Positions 8,540 to 15,444 of a DNA stretch of 30,746 nucleotides are shown in pieces. Each line of letters starts with the position of its first letter. The stretch's first letter is position 1. The notes beneath the pieces are model-generated. The model was not told where the DNA came from. It ran no database searches and saw only the letters and a list, made by a program, of their open reading frames with translations. Source of the DNA: JBBKWG01 sp037968835 (GTDB lineage: Bacteria; Pseudomonadota; Alphaproteobacteria; Rhodobacterales; Rhodobacteraceae); NCBI GenBank assembly GCA_037968835.1, contig JBBKWG010000004.1, positions 1 through 30,746 on the forward strand, in the 5' to 3' direction. A program made the translations under genes and the position numbers.

Positions 8540-8580
8540 GTGCCGACGAGCGTGGACGAAATATTCGTGCAGAGGCAGGC

Positions 8581-9402
8581 TTAACCGAGGGAAAGTGCCA
8601 CTTTCTGCCAATCCGTAGCGAGTGCCGGAAGGTTCTCGGTCGATACTGCGATAAATGCCGACTGATCGCCGATATCCAGATACAGGGCAGCAGTTCCATT
8701 GGTGCCGGAGGGTGCAATCGCGACCGCACAGGGGCCGGGTTCCTTTGAAAAAAGCAACTCGCGCTTGGCAAAGTAGCCGTCCAGAAAAAGCGCGGCCTGC
8801 TCGGCCATTTCCGACAGGAATTCCGACTCTCCCTGCTCGGCAACGACTTCTTCACCGCTGATCAGCAGCCAGGCCTTCACGCGATCGCCGAGGCCGGACA
8901 AAAAGCCGTTCAGCGCATCCTGGGCACTTACCGGAGCCTCCGCCGTCTCGGTCAGGTTCCACGTGCGAACGAGTATGTTGGACGGGACACCCACGTCGGA
9001 CGGGAAGCCGGGACTGGTTTGCCGTGTCGAAGTTACGATCAATTCGGTTTGGTCGGACAGTATCTTTGCGAGCACCTCACGCAATATCGCGACATTCGGA
9101 TCCTGCGCATCTTTCAGCGCGACATCCGCCAGATTTTCCGACGTTTCGGGCGCTGGTGACAGCAAGGCCTGTAGTCGGCGATTTGCGACCGCCAGATGCA
9201 GTGCGCTGCCCGAGGCCGTTGTGAAGGTGACCCGACGGGGAAGAATGGTTTCGTCGATTTCGGTGACAATGGCTGCCAACAGAAGGTCGGGCGTGGTTCC
9301 GCGCAAAGTCCGACGCTCGCCGTGACCGCGTTCGCGCTGCCGCAGCTTCGCCAGTTTGTCTTCCAGCCTGGAGAAATCGCTCAATGTGTGCTCCGGCCTC
9401 AC
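8581..9402 (-). CDS. Unknown protein with a C-terminal Roadblock-like pattern, last gene of the kinase/GTPase cluster
   Basis: A 273-residue soluble protein I do not recognise as a named family. The first 30 residues are charged and helical (LEDKLAKLRQRERG), followed by an alpha/beta region around 38-85. The C-terminal 100 residues (about 172-273) show strand-helix-strand alternation: AWLLISGEEVVAE, then FLSEMAEQAALFLDG, then alternating strands ending in a helix. This resembles the neighbouring Roadblock-like protein, including the shared helix ending LDG. The start is GTG, overlapping the upstream TGA (GTGA), so translation is coupled. No membrane segment is seen. By position it is a partner or regulator of the GTPases encoded upstream; that role is inference. 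Confidence 0.88.
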   Translation of the reverse strand: MRPEHTLSDFSRLEDKLAKLRQRERGHGERRTLRGTTPDLLLAAIVTEIDETILPRRVTFTTASGSALHLAVANRRLQALLSPAPETSENLADVALKDAQDPNVAILREVLAKILSDQTELIVTSTRQTSPGFPSDVGVPSNILVRTWNLTETAEAPVSAQDALNGFLSGLGDRVKAWLLISGEEVVAEQGESEFLSEMAEQAALFLDGYFAKRELLFSKEPGPCAVAIAPSGTNGTAALYLDIGDQSAFIAVSTENLPALATDWQKVALSLG

Positions 9403-9782
9403 GATTGGTCGATGATGCGGCCAAGGGTTGCCCGACCGCGATTGACGATATTCGACAGGTCACTTGACGGCGCACAGACACAAATGAGGGCTTCGGTGAG
9501 ATCGCCGGGCGCACGCAGAAATATGCGGGTCGCCTCGACCGAGAGGGTCATCGCCAGATCCGCTGACTGATCGTCTTCACCGATCAGCGGCTGTGCGCCT
9601 TCAGCCAGCGCACCGTCCAGCAGCGCGACCGCGGATTGAGACAGCACATCCATGTCTTCCTGAGCGTATTTTGTCGCGGCGCTGACAGACAGAACCATCC
9701 GGGACGACAAATCGGCGTAGGCTACAAGCTCGCAGCCTTCCACTTCCGCCCTTAAACCATCAAGTGCTTCTGTCACGTCCAT
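9399..9782 (-). CDS. Small Roadblock/LC7-like protein of the GTPase cluster
   Basis: A 127-residue soluble protein whose predicted order (N-terminal helix, strand-turn-strand CELVAYADLSSRMVLSV, long helix SQSAVALLDG, then VEATRIFLRAP and ALICVCAP strands and a final helix) follows the Roadblock/LC7 fold of MglB-type proteins. Those dimerise and act as activators or partners of small GTPases. The assignment rests on pattern reading, not on an alignment score. I use the ATG at 9782; a TTG at 9803 would add seven residues. It follows the second GTPase after about 146 bp and overlaps the next gene by four bases. A GTPase-partner role would fit the three GTPases encoded upstream. Confidence 0.75.
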   Translation of the reverse strand: MDVTEALDGLRAEVEGCELVAYADLSSRMVLSVSAATKYAQEDMDVLSQSAVALLDGALAEGAQPLIGEDDQSADLAMTLSVEATRIFLRAPGDLTEALICVCAPSSDLSNIVNRGRATLGRIIDQS

Positions 9783-9928
9783 CGGAGTGCCCCGTGCCTG
9801 CAATCACGACTTGAAGCCGCGCCTCTAGCCAAGTGACTAACCCTTAATGGTTCGGCAAGAGCATCTGTGCAAGCCCTACGCGAAATCCGCCACGTGTGGA
9901 GCATGATTTCACGTGCGGAAATCGGCGG

Positions 9929-10915
9929 TCAAATTCGCTGTGGATCTTCGAGAAGCGTCGACGATTGCGACTTGCGGGTCAAAGTGCGCGTTGCCAGTCG
10001 GCGCGGGCGAATGCGTTGCGGCATTACGTTGCGCACCGGCATGTCAGCCGCATCGCGAAGTCGGGCGTCGAGCGCGTTGGACGTTGCGGCCTTTTCCTGA
10101 TCGCCGTTCAGCTCGCTCAGCAGTTCTGCAAGGGCTGTGGTGAAGGCTTGTGCGCCGCATTCATCGAGCAATTCGGGATCATCGTCGGCGCTGAGCGCCT
10201 TGGTCAGGGAAATCGGAAAAATCTCGCGGAACAGTCCATCGGTTTCACGGCCGACACGCTTGATAACCCGCATGCGGTCACGGTCGGATAGGATCTTGTC
10301 CATCCGCGTCAGCAGCAGGAAGCTCTTTTGATAGAGGGCGGGTGTCATCATCGACCAGACGGCGGCCTCGCTTTGGCGCCAGGCCTGAGTTGCGTGGGTG
10401 CACCAGATCACGGCATCGGCATGATGAACGACGCGCTGCCACACTTCGGGGGCCATGTTCGGGTCCGAAATTCCCGGCATGTCGATCAGATCGCAGTTTT
10501 CCAGCAACGGCGAATCGCGAAAGATTCGAATGTGGCTGGTGTCGTCGACTGAGACTTCGCTCAGTTTGTTCAGATCTATATCGTATTCACCACCGTCCAG
10601 ATCGACGCGGAAGGGGGTCTCGTCGCCATGCGATATCCAGACCGGAGGCAGTTGCGTCGCGGTGACGTTGACCGGAAGGGCCGATGCACCGATGAGGAAG
10701 TTCGAAAGCGTGCTTTTGCCGGCGCTGAATTCACCCATCAGACAAAGTCTGGGACGTCGCGGACCCGCGGCTACCGGCTTGGTAGCTACCATCTCCTTTT
10801 CGAGCCTGAGAGGCTGAGCCACCGGTTCGCTTGGTTCGGGCTCCTGCTCCTGAAGCGGGAGATCGTTCTCCTTCTCTTGGAACGGGAGTTCGTTCTCTGA
10901 ATTGTCGGTGATCAT
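9929..10915 (-). CDS. Dynamin-type GTPase, 328 aa
   Basis: A P-loop GTPase of the dynamin/GBP-like kind. The N-terminal 50 residues are acidic and disordered-looking, with a near-duplicate ENELPFQEK / ENDLPLQEQ. The G domain follows: G1 GEFSAGKS at 61-68 (the GxxxxGKS form with the Ser/Ala of bacterial dynamins), G2 threonines in VTATQLPP near 84-91, G3 DMPG at 145-148, and G4 TRMD at 203-206. Beyond the G domain is only about 60 residues of basic tail, so it lacks the long helical stalk of full dynamins. All catalytic motifs look intact. The start has GAGGACGAG just upstream and lies 14 bases after the large dynamin gene. It is a paralogue of the 420-residue GTPase three genes earlier in the cluster: the strand after G3 (VIWCTHAT versus ALWCSQDF) aligns. 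Confidence 0.9.
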   Translation of the reverse strand: MITDNSENELPFQEKENDLPLQEQEPEPSEPVAQPLRLEKEMVATKPVAAGPRRPRLCLMGEFSAGKSTLSNFLIGASALPVNVTATQLPPVWISHGDETPFRVDLDGGEYDIDLNKLSEVSVDDTSHIRIFRDSPLLENCDLIDMPGISDPNMAPEVWQRVVHHADAVIWCTHATQAWRQSEAAVWSMMTPALYQKSFLLLTRMDKILSDRDRMRVIKRVGRETDGLFREIFPISLTKALSADDDPELLDECGAQAFTTALAELLSELNGDQEKAATSNALDARLRDAADMPVRNVMPQRIRPRRLATRTLTRKSQSSTLLEDPQRI

Positions 10916-10929
10916 GTCACTCGTCCTCG

Positions 10930-12999
10930 CTATGCCGCGATCTCGGTCAACGTCGCCAGCGTCTTCTTCAGTTCGGCGCGCTTGGCTGATGCGCCATTCT
11001 CGTCAAGCATTTCGCTGACGCTTCCCGGCTCGGATTCAGCTTCGGTCGCGACGCGCGTCAGAATGCTGCGTTGTTCGGCAAGAAATTCGTTCAGGGTCTT
11101 GATCGACGCTTCGCGGATCGAATCCGCGTGAGGTCCACGAAGACTCGCCACGATCGGATCGGTTTCCGCTTTGATCATCTCGGCGAAATCGGTCGCGAAA
11201 TTACGGAAGCCCCGGCGCTTGTGCCACCAGCGCGACCACCACGTCCCTTTGAGGTCCAAAGCGATCGTCTGCCCGAGTAGCACCGGCGACGGAATTCTGG
11301 GAGCTTTGGGTGATTCAATCCCGAATTCATCGTCGGAGAGGTCGAACAGTCGATGATAGAGCGCGGCGTAGTTTTCAGCCGTCTCGGTGAGCACCTTCGT
11401 TGTGCCGCTTTGCGCGTTCCGTCCGAACACCTGATACGCCGTGCGCATCAGTATCCGCAGCCCGGTTGGATCATACTGCCAGACTTCGCTTTCGCCTTGG
11501 GTGTCCAGATGCTGAAGCAGCGAGCCGGTCGCCCGTTCAAGGAAGCTGCGATGAGAACGCTCAAGCCGCGTGTGGAAATTCGAGATCGCGACGGTGAAGG
11601 TTTCCTCCATCGCGGCAATTGCGGCCGCCTCGATGCGCTTCAATTCGCCTTCCAGAGCGCCTTTGGCCAAGGGTGGCAGCGAGGAATCAGAAGCGCGGCG
11701 CGATACGATCTGGTGCGTTGCATTGATCCCGTTCGCCAGGTTCATCGCGGACTTCGCGATCCTGTCCAGCATGTCCTGACCAGTACCTTCGGCGATCCGC
11801 TCGCTTAACGCCGCGTAGATGGCGGGAAGGCCGGAAAGTTCCCACAGGAGTTCTTCCTGGGACAGATCGTCCGAGTTTTTCAGTCGGTCGTCGGCTTTCG
11901 CCCAGTCCAGCAACCGTGCGCGGTCTGCCGCCTCGATCGTGTCGATTTTTCCCAAAAGTGCGGCGTTCGCGCAGGCAGCACTTGAGAACAGGATCTGTGC
12001 ATCCTTGGGGCCGTCGTGCTCGATAAGTGTCTTGCGGATGCTTTCCTTGATTTCCGGGATCTGGCTTTCCGGGTCGCTCAATTCGTCGATGCGGTTCACC
12101 ACGACGATGACTTCGCGTGACTTCACGTTGGCGATCATGCGGATAAGCGCCATGTCGACGCTCGACAATGCCTGGTGGGCAGCCAGAACGACGACGCAAA
12201 TACGGCTTTCGCGGATTGCCCGGATCGTGATCTGTTCGCGGATCATGAATGTATCGTTCACGCCCGGGGTGTCGCGGATACACAGCGGAAGCGGCAGTTC
12301 GGGGCGATGGATGTAAAGCTCGGCGGACTTCGTGATGTCTGCAAAGCGCCCTTGCGCCTGACTTGTCTCGAAGTCGTCCTCGAAATCGTCGCCAAGGCAG
12401 ACATAGCGTTCGATCAGATCACTGTCGAAGTAGCCATAATCGTGCTGTTGGCCCAGCAGAAGCTCGAATTTCTCGCCAAGCCTGCGACGCGATTTTTCAC
12501 GCATTTCAATAACTTGAGCACGGACTTTTTCCAGTTCGTCTTCTGCTCCCGCACGGCTGGCGAGTTCGCCAATTCTGCCGCCGCGGTCAAGCAAACGTGC
12601 CCATTCTTCCATATCGAAGAACCGAAAACTGGCGCGGTTCTCTTCCGGCTGGACGTGGGGATTGAGGTGCAGCGAAGTGACGACGGACGTCCAGGGATTG
12701 ACGTCTGCAGGCAGCAGATCGGGCCAGCCGATCATTGCGTTGACCAGCGAGGTTTTTCCGGCTTTGACCTGACCGATCATCGTGATCGACGGCTCGGCAT
12801 ATTTCAACTGATGGTGAAGTTTGCGTGCTGCGCGGTTGGTGGCCTTGTCGCCGATCTTGCCGATCTTGACGAGCGCCTGACGTAGATCGCGGGACTTGTT
12901 CAGAAAGGGCTGCAGCCCCTCGAAGCCGCGGCTAAGGAGGTGTGCATTGCCAGGCGTTGCGGCAGCACTCTGGTCCATGATCCTCGTATCAACTTTCAT
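10930..12999 (-). CDS. Dynamin-like GTPase, 689 aa
   Basis: A large bacterial dynamin-like protein. Residues 1-70 are helical. The G domain carries G1 GQVKAGKT at 76-83, a G2-region Thr in NPWTSVVT near 104, G3 DTPG at 243-246 and G4 NRID at 302-305. Residues 310-689 are mainly helical and amphipathic, as expected for neck and trunk bundles. Near residue 600 a segment rich in Trp and basic residues (GTWWSRWWHKRRG) stands out and could insert into a membrane, like a dynamin paddle. Such proteins tubulate or fuse membranes on GTP hydrolysis. An internal ATG at residue 8 is a possible alternative start; AGGAAG lies upstream of the one used. It follows a 163-bp gap, so it may have its own promoter inside the cluster. 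The dynamin class is firm; its task is not. Confidence 0.93.
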   Translation of the reverse strand: MKVDTRIMDQSAAATPGNAHLLSRGFEGLQPFLNKSRDLRQALVKIGKIGDKATNRAARKLHHQLKYAEPSITMIGQVKAGKTSLVNAMIGWPDLLPADVNPWTSVVTSLHLNPHVQPEENRASFRFFDMEEWARLLDRGGRIGELASRAGAEDELEKVRAQVIEMREKSRRRLGEKFELLLGQQHDYGYFDSDLIERYVCLGDDFEDDFETSQAQGRFADITKSAELYIHRPELPLPLCIRDTPGVNDTFMIREQITIRAIRESRICVVVLAAHQALSSVDMALIRMIANVKSREVIVVVNRIDELSDPESQIPEIKESIRKTLIEHDGPKDAQILFSSAACANAALLGKIDTIEAADRARLLDWAKADDRLKNSDDLSQEELLWELSGLPAIYAALSERIAEGTGQDMLDRIAKSAMNLANGINATHQIVSRRASDSSLPPLAKGALEGELKRIEAAAIAAMEETFTVAISNFHTRLERSHRSFLERATGSLLQHLDTQGESEVWQYDPTGLRILMRTAYQVFGRNAQSGTTKVLTETAENYAALYHRLFDLSDDEFGIESPKAPRIPSPVLLGQTIALDLKGTWWSRWWHKRRGFRNFATDFAEMIKAETDPIVASLRGPHADSIREASIKTLNEFLAEQRSILTRVATEAESEPGSVSEMLDENGASAKRAELKKTLATLTEIAA

Positions 13000-13162
13000 C
13001 TTCTTCCTGTCTCACGCACTCACACCGTCGAGTGTCCTCGTCCGGCCACCTTCACTTCGCCGACGGAAAGACGCAGTCCGTCCACCCGTATCGGGATACA
13101 ATCCCGGGCCAAGATGGCCTTTTTGTGGCGTGTTCAGGGTCAATAGCGCGCGTGAATCCTTT
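13000..13162 (-). promoter_or_regulatory. Intergenic gap inside the cluster with stacked palindromes
   Basis: Apart from a gap of similar size before the Roadblock-like gene, this is the only sizeable gap in an otherwise tightly packed operon. It contains the inverted repeat CGGGAT-ACA-ATCCCG (13092-13106), overlapped by GTATC-GG-GATAC (13088-13099 region), and followed directly by GGCCA-AGA-TGGCC (13107-13119). On the minus strand a TTGACC element lies closer to the upstream gene. The arrangement suggests an operator and internal promoter for the dynamin half of the cluster, but no confident -10 was found. Confidence 0.35.
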
Positions 13163-14425
13163 CTAAGCAGCGATTTTTTCTTCCATGTCTCGTCTGAGTT
13201 GGAGCAACAGAGTCACGGCGTCGGCGGCAGGCGCATCGCCGGTTTCCGACTGCATCAGCACCATGTGATCGGTAGCTTCCATCAACTCGTCGATGATTGC
13301 ATCAGAGGCCGGGCATCCGCTGTCATCCTGGCTGAACAGATCGACCAGATGTTCGACAGCGTCGACGCATTGGTCAACCAGCCCGGATGCCTTGCCTTCA
13401 CCGAGGCGCTGCGCGGATTCCGTAAATCCGTCGCCGCGCTTTCGCAGGAAACGAACCGCGTCGGAGAACAAGGCGATGTTTGTCGGCTTTGCCTTCGGCG
13501 GTGTTTCGGACGCAACTTCCGTCACGGGTTTGGAGACAACCCTCGGCGCGACTTCGGCAGCAGGCTTTGAAGTTTCAACCTGTTTGGATGTGCGTTTTTG
13601 TGCGGGAATTTGGTATCTGGCAAGGAACAGTTCGGCACTGTCGATGTCGGCGCGGCGTCCACGTTCGGCGTGCCGCAGGATCTCGGATGTCAACGCGCCG
13701 CCACCTGACGCATGACGCATAGCCTCGTCGACCGACCCATCAGCCTTGTGGGCCTTTATCGCTTGCAGGGTCGCGACGGCAAAAAGAGAATGAAACTCTT
13801 CAGAAACAATGGTTTCAAGTTCGGCGACCCGATTAGACAGGCGCTTGTCGGCCGACAGGACATCGGCTTTCGTCAGGACAAGAAACGCGTGGTCCTTCAG
13901 GCCGTCGGGCACGCGGGTCCAGAGCGTCTGTTCAGCGTCATTGAAGTCCTGCGAGCACCACAACGCGATGTCGGTGCGGCGAACCGCCCAGTCAACGGCC
14001 GCGTTCAAAGCCCCGACCGAGCCTTCGGTCACGACTTCCAGAAGACTGATCCTTTCGAGCAACGGCAAAGGCAATTGCAAACGAAGGAAAGCGGGTTCCA
14101 TCTGGGCGATTTTGTCGAATGAGATGCCGTCAAAATCGGTGACTGTCCCGTTCGACGCTGTAACCGACAACTTTTCGGCAGCCCCATGCACAAGCTCAAG
14201 CGTCGGAAGGGCAGCGCCTTTTGGTATCAGCCTGCGACCGACGAACATGTTGACCAGTTCGCTTTTTCCCGAGCCTGGTCGGCCAAGCAAAGTCACTCGG
14301 ACCGGCGATGACAGGCGTTTAAGCAAATGCCTGGCGTGATCGCGCGCGCCCGGTGGCAGAGCGTCCGATTCCAGCGCGGCGCGTAGGCGTTCGATGGCCG
14401 TTTCGTCGGGTGCCTGATCTTTCAT
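13163..14425 (-). CDS. GTPase with degenerate G3 motif and long C-terminal extension
   Basis: A 420-residue protein. Helical residues 1-40 precede a P-loop domain with an intact Walker A, GRPGSGKS at 48-55, and a G4 TKAD at 185-188. Where DxxG should be, the sequence reads LLEVVTEG (128-135). Aligning it with the 328-residue GTPase of the same cluster places Glu130 at the position of the Mg-coordinating Asp, so hydrolysis may be lost or altered. After the G domain comes a Pro/Lys/Thr-rich linker (about 275-325) and a helical C-terminal domain with acidic surfaces. The ATG overlaps the phosphatase stop (ATGA). It may be a nucleotide-binding scaffold or pseudo-GTPase; residues in the linker are possible kinase targets. 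Both statements are inference. Confidence 0.88.
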   Translation of the reverse strand: MKDQAPDETAIERLRAALESDALPPGARDHARHLLKRLSSPVRVTLLGRPGSGKSELVNMFVGRRLIPKGAALPTLELVHGAAEKLSVTASNGTVTDFDGISFDKIAQMEPAFLRLQLPLPLLERISLLEVVTEGSVGALNAAVDWAVRRTDIALWCSQDFNDAEQTLWTRVPDGLKDHAFLVLTKADVLSADKRLSNRVAELETIVSEEFHSLFAVATLQAIKAHKADGSVDEAMRHASGGGALTSEILRHAERGRRADIDSAELFLARYQIPAQKRTSKQVETSKPAAEVAPRVVSKPVTEVASETPPKAKPTNIALFSDAVRFLRKRGDGFTESAQRLGEGKASGLVDQCVDAVEHLVDLFSQDDSGCPASDAIIDELMEATDHMVLMQSETGDAPAADAVTLLLQLRRDMEEKIAA

Positions 14426-15444
14426 GCCGACCCATCCGTCGCCAACCAGCGCCGTCTCAGAAATATTGGTGCGCCGTCGCTCGAACCGCTTGGAGCGGAA
14501 TTCGACTGATTCGACGCGCTGTGTGCCATGGCAGGCACTTCAGGTTGGTCCGCCGGATGACGAGGTTTGATCGGTCGGGTCCTGACCTGTCTGGGTTTCG
14601 CTTTGCGGCTGTCGAATTCGGGCGTGAAGATATTGGCGTGATCCGCCATTTCCGGCTGAAAACGAACTTTGATCACCGAAAAGCAGACGTTGTCCTGTTC
14701 GGGGTCTTCGAGGGCCCCTAGCTCGTCGAGCAACAGATCGGCAATCGTCGTGCTGTCGGCTTCGTGGTTCTCCGAGACGATGTCGGAAATCTGGTGATTG
14801 GACAGGAATTGAAGGCCGTCACTGGCAACGATCAGGATGTCATTGTCTCTCAGTTGGAACGGTGCGTCCGGGCAATCTATCCTTTCGATCGGCTCACCGA
14901 TCAGAACCGAGGTCAGCGCATTTCGGTCGGGATGGTTGCGTCCGATATCTTCGGCCATCATGCCCGCGCGCACCATGTAATCGATGTGCGGCCCCAGCGA
15001 GTGGTCTTCGTTCAACTGGCGCAACTTACCGTTTCGGAAAAGATAAAGTGGCGAGTCGCCGATCGAGATCCAGAAAAGATGATCGCGGATGAAGACCGGT
15101 GCCACGAGCGTTGCGCCCATGCCGGCAGTGTCGGGATTGGTCGATGTGTGCGCGGCCATGCATTCGTTTGCAGAGACCGCTGCGTTCTTGAGGATTTCAC
15201 ATACGTTTTCAGCAAAGCCAGAGCCATCCGAGGACTGGAACTTCAGCTCACTGAACACCTCGGTCACGACGATCTTGCTCGCCACGTCGCCGGCCGCGTG
15301 TCCACCCATGCCATCCGACAGGACGGCATAGCCGAACTCCGCGCCAAGCGGGAAATCCGTGGCGAGTGCGTCCTCCTGATAATCGCGACAACCGCGATTC
15401 AGGACCGACGCAACGTCAAACCTTATGTCAGGCGTTGGCCGCAT
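14422..15444 (-). CDS. PP2C-family serine/threonine protein phosphatase
   Basis: A 340-residue PPM/PP2C phosphatase, metal-dependent, removing phosphate from Ser/Thr. Motifs: RGCRDYQEDAL at 17-27 (the RxxNED-type metal site, here with Tyr-Gln), SDGMGGHAAGD at 43-53, GMGATLV at 108-114, ISIGDSPLYL at 126-135, ASDGL at 207-211 and DNVC at 251-254. The metal-binding Asp44, Asp209 and Asp251 are all present. An 80-residue basic, Ser/Pro-rich tail follows and looks disordered. I use the ATG at 15444, which overlaps the FHA gene's end by 17 bases and puts the catalytic start near the N-terminus; an upstream in-frame start at 15489 would add 15 residues. It probably reverses the action of the kinase encoded two genes upstream. 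Confidence 0.94.
   Translation of the reverse strand: MRPTPDIRFDVASVLNRGCRDYQEDALATDFPLGAEFGYAVLSDGMGGHAAGDVASKIVVTEVFSELKFQSSDGSGFAENVCEILKNAAVSANECMAAHTSTNPDTAGMGATLVAPVFIRDHLFWISIGDSPLYLFRNGKLRQLNEDHSLGPHIDYMVRAGMMAEDIGRNHPDRNALTSVLIGEPIERIDCPDAPFQLRDNDILIVASDGLQFLSNHQISDIVSENHEADSTTIADLLLDELGALEDPEQDNVCFSVIKVRFQPEMADHANIFTPEFDSRKAKPRQVRTRPIKPRHPADQPEVPAMAHSASNQSNSAPSGSSDGAPIFLRRRWLATDGSA

Noticed and set aside
8553..8565. ACGAA-ATA-TTCGT inverted repeat between convergent GST and cluster genes
   Set aside because: The stem is only five AT-rich pairs without a T-run, too weak to call a terminator.
13107..13124. GGCCA-AGA-TGGCC followed by five T, resembling a rho-independent terminator on the plus strand
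   Set aside because: The surrounding genes are all on the minus strand, where no U-tract follows the stem; kept only as a palindrome.
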